A DNA stretch of 64,000 bases. It comes from Epiperipatus broadwayi. Lineage: Eukaryota; Onychophora; Udeonychophora; Euonychophora; Peripatidae. Position 1 is the first letter of the stretch. Each line of letters begins with the position of its first letter. The notes beneath the pieces are model-generated. The model was not told where the DNA came from and did not search any database. It saw nothing but the letters and a program-made list of their open reading frames with translations. Of this stretch, positions 40,641 through 52,102 are shown in pieces. Where the stretch lies: NCBI GenBank assembly GCA_028023455.1, contig JAQFVV010012507.1, positions 1,178,001 to 1,242,000 of the forward strand. The letters run 5' to 3'. Made by a program: the position numbers and the translations under genes.

Positions 40641-41135
40641 CTATTTTAAAAATAACTGCACCCAACCCTCTTTTACTACTGTCTGCTTGGACATAAAAGG
40701 GGTGGGTAAAATCTGGATGGTGGTTAGCATGACGGTATCTAAAAATTTGTCCTTAATGGATTCAAATGCTTCATCATGTTGAGCAGTCCATGCCCATCTT
40801 TGGCCCTTCTTTAAAAGATTTATCAAATAAGACATGTCCTGGGCAAATTTGAGATAAAATTTATTATAATAATTACATAATCCCAGGAATGATCGGAGAT
40901 GTTTTCGGATGGTAGGTCTTGGGAAACTTTAGATTGCTTCCACTTTGTCTGAATGTTTTCTTACACCCTTGCCATTGGCAATATGTCCCAAGAAAGAGAT
41001 TTCTGAAAGGGCAAAGTAACTTTTTTCTAGGTTGATGGTTATATTTTTATCAGTGCACTTCTGAAAAAAATTATTTAAAACCTTGAAGTGCTTTTTTGGA
41101 TTTTGTGATGCCACTACTACATCAACATAACAAAT
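40641..41135 (-). pseudogene. Element 1 reverse transcriptase, C-terminal remnant with altered YxDD
   Basis: The minus strand gives LIICYVDVVVAS near 41105-41135, where the family has Y-V-D-D: the second catalytic Asp is Val here. It is followed by HFKVLNNFFQKC, SYFALSEISFLGHIANGKGV and DKVEAI (the connection and thumb typical of Ty3/gypsy). QRWAWTAQHDEAFESIK follows at the start of the RNase H region. Protease and RT fingers and palm motifs before motif C are absent. The preceding coiled-coil frame ends within about 30 bp, so an internal deletion joined them. Confidence 0.85.
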
Positions 41136-41149
41136 TATTAAATGTTTTT

Positions 41150-41827
41150 TTAATTTCTGCTGATAAAGATCAGTCCATGCACCTCATTAACCCTGTCCCG
41201 CTGTTGATCAACAGGTTCTGCCATGATTTCTTCATTAGACTTCATCTTTTCCATGTTTTCTGTATCAATTTCAGTAACTATTATAGTCTCTGAATAGATT
41301 TTTAATTTTTTTGGTATCTCCATATTGATATTACAACTAACAATATTTACAACATCAATTTTAGACTCTTCCATGATCTCAACCTTGATTTTAGACTCTT
41401 TCACAATTTTTAAATCAATTTTAGATTTTATTAAATCATCTTGCAACTCATAAGCAGTCTTTGCATCCATTTTAGAATCTCTTATGGTGTTTGATACTAT
41501 TTCAGTATCAGCTTCTGTATATACTGCTTCTTTTTTTGCAATTTCAGAGATATATTCCACAATTAGAAGTTTTCCTGAAGATGCACTGACAATTTCAATA
41601 ACATCCTTTGTAATTTCAATTTTTTCCTTTTTAACACTTTCATCAGTAATTGGATATTCAACTAGTAATTTTTTTGAAATATCTTTCGTTGGAAATTCTA
41701 AAGTTTCTTCAACTTGGCTTAATTCAACACTATCTTCCATATCTCTTTCTGTTGTAAAATATTCCTCCACTAAAAGATCATTTTTAATCATTTCTGACAT
41801 CTTCTTTTGAATATCAACTTGCAACAT
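41150..41827 (-). CDS. Element 1 gag-like coiled-coil ORF (225 codons)
   Basis: A long acidic and basic Ile/Glu/Lys/Ser-rich frame with few aromatics and no Cys-His knuckle. Short units of the type ESKIxVxxME repeat (for example VKESKIKVEIMEESKIDVVN). It is probably part of the structural polyprotein region or of a spacer protein of this element, not a host gene. Frames at 41836-42096, 42182-42436 and 42452-42655 continue the same character upstream, separated by stops, so the original ORF was probably about 500 codons. It ends where pol is deleted. I do not recognise a known gag fold. Confidence 0.5.
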   Translation of the reverse strand: MLQVDIQKKMSEMIKNDLLVEEYFTTERDMEDSVELSQVEETLEFPTKDISKKLLVEYPITDESVKKEKIEITKDVIEIVSASSGKLLIVEYISEIAKKEAVYTEADTEIVSNTIRDSKMDAKTAYELQDDLIKSKIDLKIVKESKIKVEIMEESKIDVVNIVSCNINMEIPKKLKIYSETIIVTEIDTENMEKMKSNEEIMAEPVDQQRDRVNEVHGLIFISRN

Positions 41828-41835
41828 TTCTTCTT

Positions 41836-42655
41836 CTACAACCTCTGAATCAATTCTTTGCCCAGACCATTTAGATATAACAATATCTGCTTTTTTTTCT
41901 TTATAATTACATCTCTTGCTAGTTTTATTTCTGACTTTGGTTCAATAGATCTGGTAATTTCTTCTGCACTTATTACTTCTTTAGGTGAAATTACAATTTT
42001 GGTTATTTCTTCTTGAGCTTCAATGTCTTTGGTTAGATTATATTCCCTTCTTAATTCCATCTTCATCCTTTGGCAAAATTCTTTTATTTCTTGCATGGTT
42101 GATCTGTTTTGTAGAAAAGTTAGTGATAATTCCTACTGGAAAGGGGCTTCTTCTGATTATGCCAGGTTGTAGGTCATTTAATCATTGAAACTGTAATTGA
42201 TTCTCAACTTCCTTCTTAATTAAAGATGCATAGTCTTGCCGTTCACTATTGGTAGATAGTATGATACGTTCAATTTTCCTTATGCTATCATTGGTTCGGT
42301 CTTGCCTCTTGTGTACCTCATCAATTGTTTTTGTAGTACTTCCCCATTTCTCTTCCATTACTTGTAAAACACTGGCATTTTCCTCTCTGCATTCTTTGAA
42401 ACTTTTGTGGATTGCCTTCATCATTTCTGTTCTCAAGTCCTGTGCATCCCTTCAGGTTTGAGCCATTATGCTCTGGAAAAAGGTGATCAGGTTCTCATTT
42501 TGATAAGAAGGTATAGGGTCATGTTTGAGATCATGGAGAAGGAGTAATGGATCCTTTATTATGACCTTTGAAATTTGTTTCTCCATATTTTCTTCTTTCA
42601 CTGAGATGCTAGCATCAACATCTTCACTTTCCTTTTCTTCTAGGCTGTTATCCAT
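41836..42655 (-). pseudogene. Element 1 gag-like N-terminal region, three broken frames
   Basis: The first frame begins MDNSLEEKESEDVDASIS (42655). The second includes EKWGSTTKTIDEVHKRQD with heptad-like spacing, consistent with a coiled coil. The third is acidic. All are Lys/Glu-rich. Stops at about 42450, 42180 and 41830 separate them. Position directly after the leader and before pol fits gag. The neighbouring element 2 has the same style of coiled-coil gag-like ORF. Confidence 0.5.
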
Positions 42656-44787
42656 TTGAATTTCAAAAAGTTTAACACAATAATGGTAATAATGCTGATC
42701 TTAGAATTCAAAGTTATTTTACTAGAACTATGGCTCACTGAAACTTTAATACAATCTTGAATGACTAGAACATAAACGTATTTTTATCTTGGAATTTATA
42801 CAATCACTAATTCAAGCATTTGCTTCCCTTACTCTGTCCACTCTTTCCATCATGTTTTACTGACTGTGTCCTTTATGTCCCACACTACTAAGTTTCTTTC
42901 TGTTTTAAGCTGATATTTAAATAATTGTTTCAAACTTCAACAACAAAAAAAACAACTTTTTTATCATGAGAATGATTGATTTATTTCTTGATTCTAGCTG
43001 GTCACCCTTGGTCACTCCTTACCTCTGAAACGGACTAAAAGAATCATTATTTCAAAATTTAATACATAATCTTGTTGTGATGAATATTACATTGCTTACA
43101 ATTTTATTACATATTACATCAGTTATAAAATTTTTCACTCTTCAAATCTCATATATATAAAAAAAAATTGTTGCCAAGAATTACGTTGGTTTTTTATTTA
43201 TTTATTTGAACTTGATAATGAATTTAGAATGGTAATAGGTACTCTATTTCCTACACCAGGGTGCCAGTTATCAAGGTCAGCAATAATATAACACTTACAG
43301 ATAGCTCTACCACATAATAATAATAATAAAAAACAGGTATATATATATAAAAATGTGTACTTTTATCGATTGTTAACACAGTGTGCCCATATGAATAAAC
43401 ATTAAATACATCTTGTTACAACCTTTTACACATAAGGCTTATGGATGTAGTACATGGGCTTTAAACATTTTTTTAAACACATGAAAACACACAAAAAAAA
43501 ATAAAATTCATGTGTGCATGTAAAAACAGATACCAAAAAAAAATTCTACATATGGTTGTCATACATGGATTTCGACAAAAAAAAAAAAACTTACAAAATA
43601 TTTATATGGTTGAAAAACAAGATACCACAGCAGCAAAAACTTTTACATTTATAGTTATAATCTTTGTATTTAAAAGAAAACTTTTCACACAACATTTTAT
43701 GGTTCTAAAACATAGTCTTTGTTTTTGGTTTCTGACACATATTAAATAAACTGTACATCACTTTGATATCACTTTATGATTATTTTACATAGTTTGAGTT
43801 TGGCATAAATCTAACTTTAAGATAAAACATTTTGGTAAACTTAAGAGCACATCCACAACAAATTATTACATGTCACTATGCCTTCAAACTCAGGTGAACT
43901 AAACAAAATGTTAAATATATTGGTCCGAGTATATAAAACTGTATATATTAAATATCATTTGGGGATGTGAATATTTGTTCAACTGTTAAATCCAGAAAAA
44001 AAATTTTTTTACATCTATATATTGGGGAAAAGGTTTCAAGCTTTTATGCTTGACATATAACACAATTTCTCAACACATATGGGTTTCCAAGAAAATATAT
44101 AGCTATGCAATACACATAAAATTTTTCAAACACATCTATTCCATTTTGAGATATTACACTGTTCCTACACATTGCACATACACACCTATGTACATATATA
44201 TGCAGCACTACATATACAAGTACATAGATTTTACACACACATACATCTATATACCTTACATAATACTACACACTATTGGAAAAGACAGACAAAAAACTTT
44301 GGAGAAAATTTGAAAAAAAAAAATCCATACACGAGCAAAATTCTTTACATTTTGCTTTAAAATAGATATAACATTATATACTCAATAAACAAAAAAAAAC
44401 TTTCTGCATAACAAAACTCTGGAGGTAAATAAAAAAAAAAACCTTCCATATACATTAATATAGTACTTCAAACTACTTTCACATTTTATACAATCTGTTT
44501 AACAATATGAGTTTTCACTTTTAATTAATCTGTTTATCAAAAAAAAAAATTTACAGATTATGGATAAAAAACATGATATTCCTCTTCACTTTATTAACAA
44601 AACAATATTTGATTGTATAAAATTAATATAACAAAACTAAATCATTTTATATTGTGGAAAATTATGTATACATTAAATTATATATTTGCAAATTATACAC
44701 ATATAGCTAATGAATTATTCAGGGTGTGAGAATAATTAACAGGTTCCACGATTGGGCATCCAAACCCGGAAGTAAAAATGTAGCCTC
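42656..44787 (-). other. Element 1 5' leader, non-coding
   Basis: About 2.1 kb between the 5' LTR and the first gag-like frame, AT-rich with A-runs. A possible primer-binding site is tggatgcccaatcgtggaac on the minus strand (plus 44743-44762). It lies about 25 nt from the LTR instead of the usual 0-3, so I hold it loosely. Small frames at 43510-44360 are low-complexity. Confidence 0.5.
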
Positions 44788-47700
44788 TGTGCCAGTCAAA
44801 ATTGTGTATTTATTCAACAAGACCAATAATCCAAGCAAAAGTACCTTGAATCCAACCATGTACAAGATACATATGTCAGGACAAGGATGAATCCTAACCT
44901 ATTTGCCTAAACTATTGCCTATCTGACTAATGGATAACGTTTGTGATGACACTAGCAGTGCTTGGTTTTATTCCGTCCCAGCTTGGGGTCATGGTTCACA
45001 TAGAGACTCAAAATAATAAAGGGTTTATATGAAACATTAATGATTTAATGGATTCTGATGATTGCAGAATGGTATAGATATGATTTGATCGATTACTAAT
45101 GGTTTGAACTGTAATAATGATAATTCTTTATGGCAACATTACAAAGAAATGAATTTAACTCAAAGAAATATTTAAATAAATAGAGTAATTAACCTTAGAG
45201 ATTAGGAGTGATGACAAACTAAGTTTATTTAAAATAACAATATTATAGGAATTTATTAAGGAATTTAGTACAAAATAAGTTAAGGCTTTGTTTATAGAAC
45301 TTGGTTATTTTCTTTAATTCATTTTGATGCGCCTTTGACAAACAATGTAAAAGTTTGTTAATTAGTCGGCCAAAAACCAATCAGCAATAAAATATTATTA
45401 GCCCTCTTCAAGATGTTACAAATAACTGTTTTATATAAATATATTACAAGAATAACTGTTTTATATAAAAATATTACAAGACATGAAAGATGTGCATTTA
45501 AAACACTATTACATTTAAAATTATTTGTATATAATGAGTGTGGGAAACAAAATAGTTTTCAAATAAATAATTGACAATTATACAGCCAGATTTAATTAAT
45601 TATGAAATTTGTTTGTGAAGGACATGCCATCATGGCAGAAAGCATTTCAGGTTTGCTAAATAAAGATATAAAATGATGAAGAAGGCAATATGCTATTATA
45701 AATTACAACAAAAATAAATGAGGTCTGTTATGAACCTCTGGGTGGCTTTGCTAAAGGAAATTCCTAGTAAATGCAACTAGATGATGAGAAATGTGGGCCC
45801 TCCAGCCAAAACATGTCTCTAAATAATCATAATAATATTTTAATGTGCTGGACTTCCCATACACATCTTAATGGCAATGCCTGAAAAAAATCCCTTGGTA
45901 TAAACTACGTCTACTTTGAGGGAGTGTGAAAGATTGGACTGGTCATAGTTAAATTTCTGACAGTCCTGAAGAGTAAGTAGCAAAGCAAAATAATAAATGA
46001 ATGGGTGAAGCTATAAATACATAATGCCTTAGGCATATATATAGATAGATAGTGTATCACTAACAAAATTAATAACTTAATTCCTGATAAAATAATCGGC
46101 TCCCTGACATAACAGGAAGTCCCAAAAACCTTAGGCCATCAATGAATAAATCATAAATTATATTATAAAAGAAAGGCAAAAATTATAACTAAAATATAAA
46201 TTGCTTTCCACACTTTCAAATATTTCATTTATTAATAAGTTATTAAATAGCTCATTGTTGAAAATTGCAAAATAAATCAGTCTTTTAATTAACATAAACA
46301 AACTGGGTATTAAATATCAAACTCACTTCTGATGAAGTTTGACAATATAAAGCATAATAAATTATACATCAAATTTTTTTACTATTTTTGACAAATAAAA
46401 ATATATATGTATGAAACATATACTGACAAAATGCTATAATAGATTTTACTTAATTGATTCACTAAAATTCTTTATTCTTTCAGAAATAATTGCAGGGCTA
46501 TTTTAAATTGGAGGTAATAATAAGATACTTTTAAAATAATTTCATTCATTCAAAATAAATTTATATATGATGTACAAAACTAAACAAGCTTTCAATTAAT
46601 TAATTTACAGGAAGGAAGTCTCCTGTAATGATTTTGACTGGAAAAATAAGAGGGAGAAAATTTAAAGTTAATAGCTCATTGAATTTTGTACTTGGAAATT
46701 TCAGTAAGTCAAATATTGTAAATAAACCAAAAATTAATTTAATTTTGCCGCATCAAAATAATATGAGATTTTTAGAAGAATTGAGATTTTAAATTTAAGA
46801 GAAAAAAATTTAAGCTACGCGATTTAAAACTAAGTTGTATAAACAGATATAGATATATAAAATATAAATTAGTATTAATTTGGAAAACAAGTAAAATAGA
46901 ATCAATGGCTTGCAACGAATTGGGATTACCTCAACAAGATGGTAGATGTTACATGGCTTGACACAGGCAGTTATATAAAGTCAGATCATTTGCAGGATTC
47001 CTTGACACAGACAATCTCTGGCTAGATGTAGAAAGCACTGGAAAGGCATTGATGTGCTGGTGGAAACAGAGCACCAGGGAGCAACGGTCGATCTTTTTAA
47101 GATTTACTGTAAATTTAAACTACTCTCTTCAGTGAACTCTTCAGATAAAACCCAATAATAATCTCCAATAATTTTCCACTATTTATGTGTTCTGGTCTTA
47201 TCTACAGGATTCAATCTACAGTGACAACTGCCAAGTGAAATTGCTCTAGGCGGTCCTCTGAGGTTGGTGCCTGCTTTGGAGGGAAATCTATAATTCTGCA
47301 TTAACATGCCCAAAGGGTTGATTTGCTAATTAAAAAAAAACAACAAGCATATTAAGTTTATCAGTCATTGTACTATCAAAATCTATTTAATTAAGGCTTA
47401 GATTAACAAAAATGTAGATTTTATTCAGAAAAATTTTAGGAATTTGGTACAATGACTTTCAAACTTATATTTGATATAAACTTAAGCAGAAATTTACAAA
47501 ACATTTCTTACAACTATTACATTGTTCAAATAATTGACTCTCTAATGTACATTGATTAAAAGATAAATATAAAATGTTACCAATTGATTAATTGAAGAAA
47601 AATGAACTTTAATAAAGAATTTGAAATATTTGTAACATTTTATAGATATCTAGGATTCAATTAAATTTAATAAAAGTAACACAATATACATTTTTACAAA

Positions 47701-47907
47701 TAGAAAATAAATAAACTAATATAAAAAGGTTAATTTTAATTATAAAATAAGATTAATAAAATATAAAAGATTATAATATTGATCAAAATATACTACCGCC
47801 TATTATGAGATGGGTGTCAGTTAATATAAGATTGGTTCAAACCCAGACTAGTGCTGATGACATTGGCACTAGGTGAAGCAGAAATATGTACTATATTTTC
47901 AGCTTCA
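44788..47907 (-). repeat. Element 1, 5' LTR (about 3.1 kb)
   Basis: Collinear with the 3' LTR. It carries a perfect 30-bp tandem duplication at 45421-45480 (aataactgttttatataaat and following) and an extra tttgtgaaggac-like stretch near 45607-45620. LTRs this long are unusual for a Ty3/gypsy element. Confidence 0.9.
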
Positions 47908-47952
47908 ATATGCATATCCAAATATATACACTTACATCTTATATATATATAT
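47908..47952 (-). repeat. Split palindromic repeat (part 2 of 3)
   Basis: The 45 bp between the two LTR elements (atatgcatatcc then aaatatatacacttacatc) corresponds to the stretch at about 55095-55130, reverse complement. This shows both LTR elements entered the same older repeat. Confidence 0.7.
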
Positions 47953-49757
47953 TGTAATGGGAACAGTTATTTAGATGGTTTGATTTGATTTTATAAATTT
48001 TATTTCATTTTTTATTATTTTACTATACTTATTTTTTACAACTTTATTTTTTTTCAACTTTGATTCTTCCTTTCATTTATTTATTTCTTATTTGTTTACT
48101 ATGAATTTTGCTAACCGAAATATCCCGGCTTAGCCTCCAACTGTAATGGATATTGTTTATTTATTTATTTAACCAACGCCATTACAATGCAAGCAGACAG
48201 CTAATACAGATACAAATTTAACTTCATATCTATACCCTTGACCGAATCCTGAGGCAATACATACATATTACCTTGGCATTATTTTTCTCGATCAAGAACC
48301 CTCAGCTGCTGAACAAAGCTAACTATTTCAAGAAATTTAGCAAATGTCCAGCGCTTGCTATTTATTTTTTATAATTGGGAAATTCTCACAAACAAGCAGC
48401 ACACGAATATCTTTTAAAATCAGCCTTACCCTTTAATCACTAAATTACTGTTTTCCCCCCTGTTGTAGCTTGGTGATAGGAGAATAAAGCAAGTATACAC
48501 AAATTACGAATAAATATGTTTAATAACACTCACTTTTATATAAAAAAATACATGATAACAATAATAAAAAAACACACACTTATATAAATATGTGGCTATA
48601 AAAAAAACATAGTAAAACAGATCAAATATTAAAACTATTTTGAAGTCCTATTGGGTAGAGTTCTAAATCTATCAAGATTGTTCCTTGTTGATTTATTTAC
48701 GAACATTAAAATTAAAATGCATACATGCTTTTTACCTAGGTTTTCCTTGTAGTTGTTTCCATGGGTATTTCTTTCAAGAGCTCTTTACCATTCAGTGAGA
48801 TATCATACCCTTTTTTGTAGAGATGGTATGTCCTTCACTGTCGGCTGGATTGATTTCTTCTCTCAGTTTGTGGGGTTATTTCTCGTTCCAGTTTTTTACT
48901 TCTTGTCGATTCTTTAGGTAGATTTTTAAGTTGTCAGTCACAGAAGTGGTGGTCTCTCTAGCAGGTCAGGCATAGATCTTACATTGTGAGTCATTGGTGA
49001 GATGGATTGAATACGAACCCATGTCCCTTTAACACCACTAGCTGTGCACTTCTTTCATTTTTTTTTAGCTGTTGCTTCCTCAAAATCTCTACTCAGAATG
49101 ACCAGATAATAATTGTAACTCTGGTCTTTTTTTTGTTCATTGTTTTTGTAAATTTTTAATTAAGGTTTACATTTCCAACGAATTCTTATCATCATGTTTC
49201 TTTAATTAGTGGCTGGAATGTAGGTTTTAATTAATTGAGCTGTAATTATAAGATTTTCCTTGTTGTACATTTTTCTTTGTCCAAGGAATTTAATTAATCC
49301 AACAGACTTTAACATCTCTAATTTATACGGCCATATTGTTTTTATATTTCATATTACATTTAATTTTTACTTAAAAGTTTACAATTCATTTTCAAATTTA
49401 TGTTTATAATTTATTTTAACTTGTTACAATATAGTTTTTAACAAGAGAGAAAAAAACGCATTTCTTTATGCATCTTCTTCACCTCTCCCACAATAAATAG
49501 AAATAACTTTCAAGCATTTGACTTAACTCGTTTTTTTTTTAAAAAGAGACACATTTCTTTATGCACCCCCCTCCCCTTCTTTTACTATTACAAAAATCCA
49601 AAGCAATTTCGACATTTGAATTTCAACTTTTTTTTTCTTTCTTTTTTTTTAAAATTTAGTAGCTAATCCATTTACCTTTATTACTTTCTAGTAGCTAATT
49701 TATCTAATTTTATTAATAAATATATACGTGTGATGACGACTTTACGTGGTCATCACA
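47953..49757 (-). repeat. Element 2, 3' LTR
   Basis: Aligned by eye with 52103-53904. Differences are scattered substitutions and small indels, e.g. an extra ttacatttcc-type block near 49375 and length changes in A/T runs. Next to it, internal to the element on the minus strand, is a purine-rich acgggcagagtgtaa, a candidate polypurine tract. Confidence 0.9.
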
Positions 49758-50690
49758 TTACACTCTGCCCGTTTTTGAGAATTAAAATTGGGTCGAATCT
49801 TAGTCTGAAATGAGAGCTTATTTTAATTATTTGCTTTCAACCCTTACTTCTGCTTTTATTACATATTTTTCCACTCTATCACGATGAGTGATGATGATGA
49901 TGAAGATGACTGCAGAGAGACAGCTAGGTAAAACTACTCCATTCATTCCGATTGATTTTGGCTGATCAACCAATTTAATCTCTTCGCATAAGAGACCATG
50001 GCATAACTTAATTCTCTACCAAAAACATAAAAGGGTTTAAAGCATGTGAACAGCAGAATATTTCTACTGCCTGTTCATCTTGTGAAAACAACAAATTCTT
50101 ATTTCTTTATTTTTTTTTTTTATTTATTTTGAGACACTAATTCTTATTATATAATGAGTCCAGGATTCTTACTGGCACTTCATTTAAAGTTTACCACCGT
50201 AAGCCATGAGAATCTACAGTTAGCAAAGAGATGGCTGAATCAAGCTCAAAATATGACCCAAACATAATGCATCCACACACACATATATGTTTCAATCTGC
50301 AACCTCATACACCTATCAGTGATATCTATCATTTAAGTATTATCACTATTGTTCATTTATTTTATTTTATTTTATTAAAAGGCTCTTTAATGAGCCTAAA
50401 CAATTCTTAATTCTACTTTTACTTATTTTTTAATTATATTTGCATTTATAATTGACAGATTGTTATATGAATAAATTATTTACAGATTTCTTTTCCTTTC
50501 CTTTTTTTTGTTATTACTTTTATTTACATTTTTCTTGCTGTGCTTCACTGCACATAAACACGCATTAAGTTTATCATTGATTTCACTCCGTGAACACTAT
50601 TTTTTTTTTTTGCTTATTATAGTAACTTTAATTATTTGTCATGAGATGATTTGCCCCACCTGTCATATGTTTAAAAAAAAAACAATCAAC
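49758..50690 (-). other. Element 2 internal region without ORF
   Basis: This is where pol would be expected on the minus strand, but no RT, integrase or RNase H motif is readable. It contains a short gat repeat near 49888-49908 and T-rich tracts. Confidence 0.55.
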
Positions 50691-50691
50691 T

Positions 50692-51145
50692 TTATTTCTC
50701 GTGATCCCATGATGTTATTGTTTGATCAAACCGACATATCCATCCATTTATTTTCTTTAAGCTTAGTTTTATCTGGAGGCTTCTTATCATTCTTTCTATT
50801 ATATTTATATCCATTTGTGCTTGGAGCTGGGGCACTGTTCCAATGTACACTGGAGTCAAATGGATAATTGTGATCTGAACCTCTTCCGGTCTGTTTGGAC
50901 ATTTCAGCCCTTTCTGATCTACCAGGAAACATCTGGTTTCCTTCCCAATAATCACGATGAGGATTGAACTGCATTCTTCCTATTTGCAGATTGTTGGGCT
51001 GGGATTTAAATCCCCCATCCTCCACCTTGTAATTAGGCCTAGTGCTGTCAAATGCATTCAGCGACTCATCAACCTGTTCGACAGTCTTTCCTTTTGTGCC
51101 TATGAGCATTTGCTTCACATTATTACTTTCACTATTTATTTGCAA
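50692..51145 (-). CDS. Element 2 gag-like ORF, C-terminal part (139 codons)
   Basis: The frame at 50726-51145 reads Asn/Gly/Arg/Pro-rich hydrophilic sequence (QTGRGSDHNYPFDSSVHW, NRKNDKKPPDKTKLKENK), the kind of basic, disordered tail found at the end of gag proteins. There are no CCHC knuckles. Its start overlaps the end of the upstream coiled-coil frame by 14 bp in another frame, so either a frameshift split one ORF or the two were read by ribosomal slippage. I cannot decide which. Confidence 0.5.
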
Positions 51146-51692
51146 GCACTTGCTTGCACTTTCTTGCTCTTGTTTTCAATTTTTCTACTTCTTGACCTAA
51201 TGTTTCCAGCTTATCTCTTCCATACTCTATCTCATTTACTTTCAACCCAACATCATGTTTTACTTTAACCCACTCTCCCAGAATGCACTGCTCTATTTTC
51301 CCCAGTAGTTCCTCCTGGTGATTCAACCTTTCATTCACAACCTTCACTTGGTATGAGGTTTGTTCACATTTTCCATTCACTTCTTTAACCTTTTGGCTAA
51401 AATTCTTACTTAGTCGTTCGCCCAACTCTTCTATCCTCCTAATATTTTTTTCATCTCTTTCCCTCATTTCCATAACCAACTGTTGCTGGCCTTCCATTAT
51501 TTTCGTAAGTATATCCATTATAATGCAGCTTTCTATTTTATTTTTATTATCAATCTTTGTCTTCATTCCCTTGCTAATTTCTATCTCCCCTTCACTAGCT
51601 ATTTCTCCAGATGTTTCCATTTGTTCTTCAGAGGTTTTTTCTATTTTGCCCACTAGAGCATCCATTTTTGTTTTTGATCTTGTGTGCATCAA
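51132..51692 (-). CDS. Element 2 gag-like coiled-coil ORF (186 codons)
   Basis: It starts MMHTRSKTKMDALVGK, a basic start common to gag proteins, then an acidic stretch, then a long Glu/Lys/Gln/Leu region with heptad spacing (for example RIEELGERLSKNFSQKVKEV and VVNERLNHQEELLGKIEQ), predicted by eye to form a coiled coil over most of residues 65-175. It probably assembles the element's particle, but there is no recognised capsid domain. It is the first ORF downstream of the 5' LTR and primer site (leader 51693-52082). Confidence 0.6.
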   Translation of the reverse strand: MMHTRSKTKMDALVGKIEKTSEEQMETSGEIASEGEIEISKGMKTKIDNKNKIESCIIMDILTKIMEGQQQLVMEMRERDEKNIRRIEELGERLSKNFSQKVKEVNGKCEQTSYQVKVVNERLNHQEELLGKIEQCILGEWVKVKHDVGLKVNEIEYGRDKLETLGQEVEKLKTRARKCKQVLANK

Positions 51693-52082
51693 ATCTGTCT
51701 AACACACACACACACACTAATCACTTATATTTTATTCTATGGCTTTATTATTCTAACTCTCTTCTTATAGGATTATCTTACTTTACTGACTTTATATTTC
51801 ACTGACACTAGGTACATTTGTTTGACTCTCCCCGTTCCACTCACTAATCATCACTCACCCATGCCTGCCTTTAAGACCCCTCTGCAACTGTCTCCAATTT
51901 ACAACCTAACTTCCCAAATTATATCACGTTCTCTTTCTCTCCTTTTACCCTCTATTATTTTATTTTATTTCTAGCTTTTGTCTACCACCAAGCTATTTTT
52001 TGATTTGTTTATTAATTATTGCATACACTATTAATTTTGTTATACTCGAATTCAAATGGGCTGAACTTGTAAACATGAAAAT

Positions 52083-52100
52083 ATCCTGGACAGGCCCCCA
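52083..52100 (-). other. Primer-binding site, tRNA-Pro-like
   Basis: On the minus strand tgggggcctgtccaggat, two nucleotides after the LTR end. It differs at about three positions from the commonly seen tRNA-Pro primer site, as I remember that sequence. Reverse transcription would start here. Confidence 0.7.
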
Positions 52101-52102
52101 AT

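Larger units (their letters stand above)
35709..47907 (-). mobile_element. Ty3/gypsy-type LTR retrotransposon, 12.2 kb, degenerate (element 1)
   Basis: Two direct repeats of about 3.1 kb (35709-38823 and 44788-47907), both running from tgtgcc to cagcttca on the plus strand, flank about 6 kb holding gag-like and pol ORFs on the minus strand. The 5' LTR is therefore the right-hand one. Flanks give a 4-bp target duplication, atat, and the related repeat near 55.12 kb shows the uninterrupted site. The domain order RT, RNase H, integrase, GPY/F module is that of Ty3/gypsy (Metaviridae). No env-like frame was seen. Pol has lost most of RT and the integrase zinc finger, so the copy is dead. LTRs differ mainly by small indels and scattered substitutions. 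Confidence 0.9.

Noticed and set aside
41484-42461. Plus-strand frames opposite the gag-like ORFs of element 1, including Ser/Phe-rich ones
   Set aside because: Antisense shadows of the Glu/Lys/Ile-rich minus-strand ORFs.
50508-51268. Plus-strand hydrophobic frames at 50508-50867 and 50957-51268
   Set aside because: Antisense of the gag-like ORFs and T-rich tracts of element 2.
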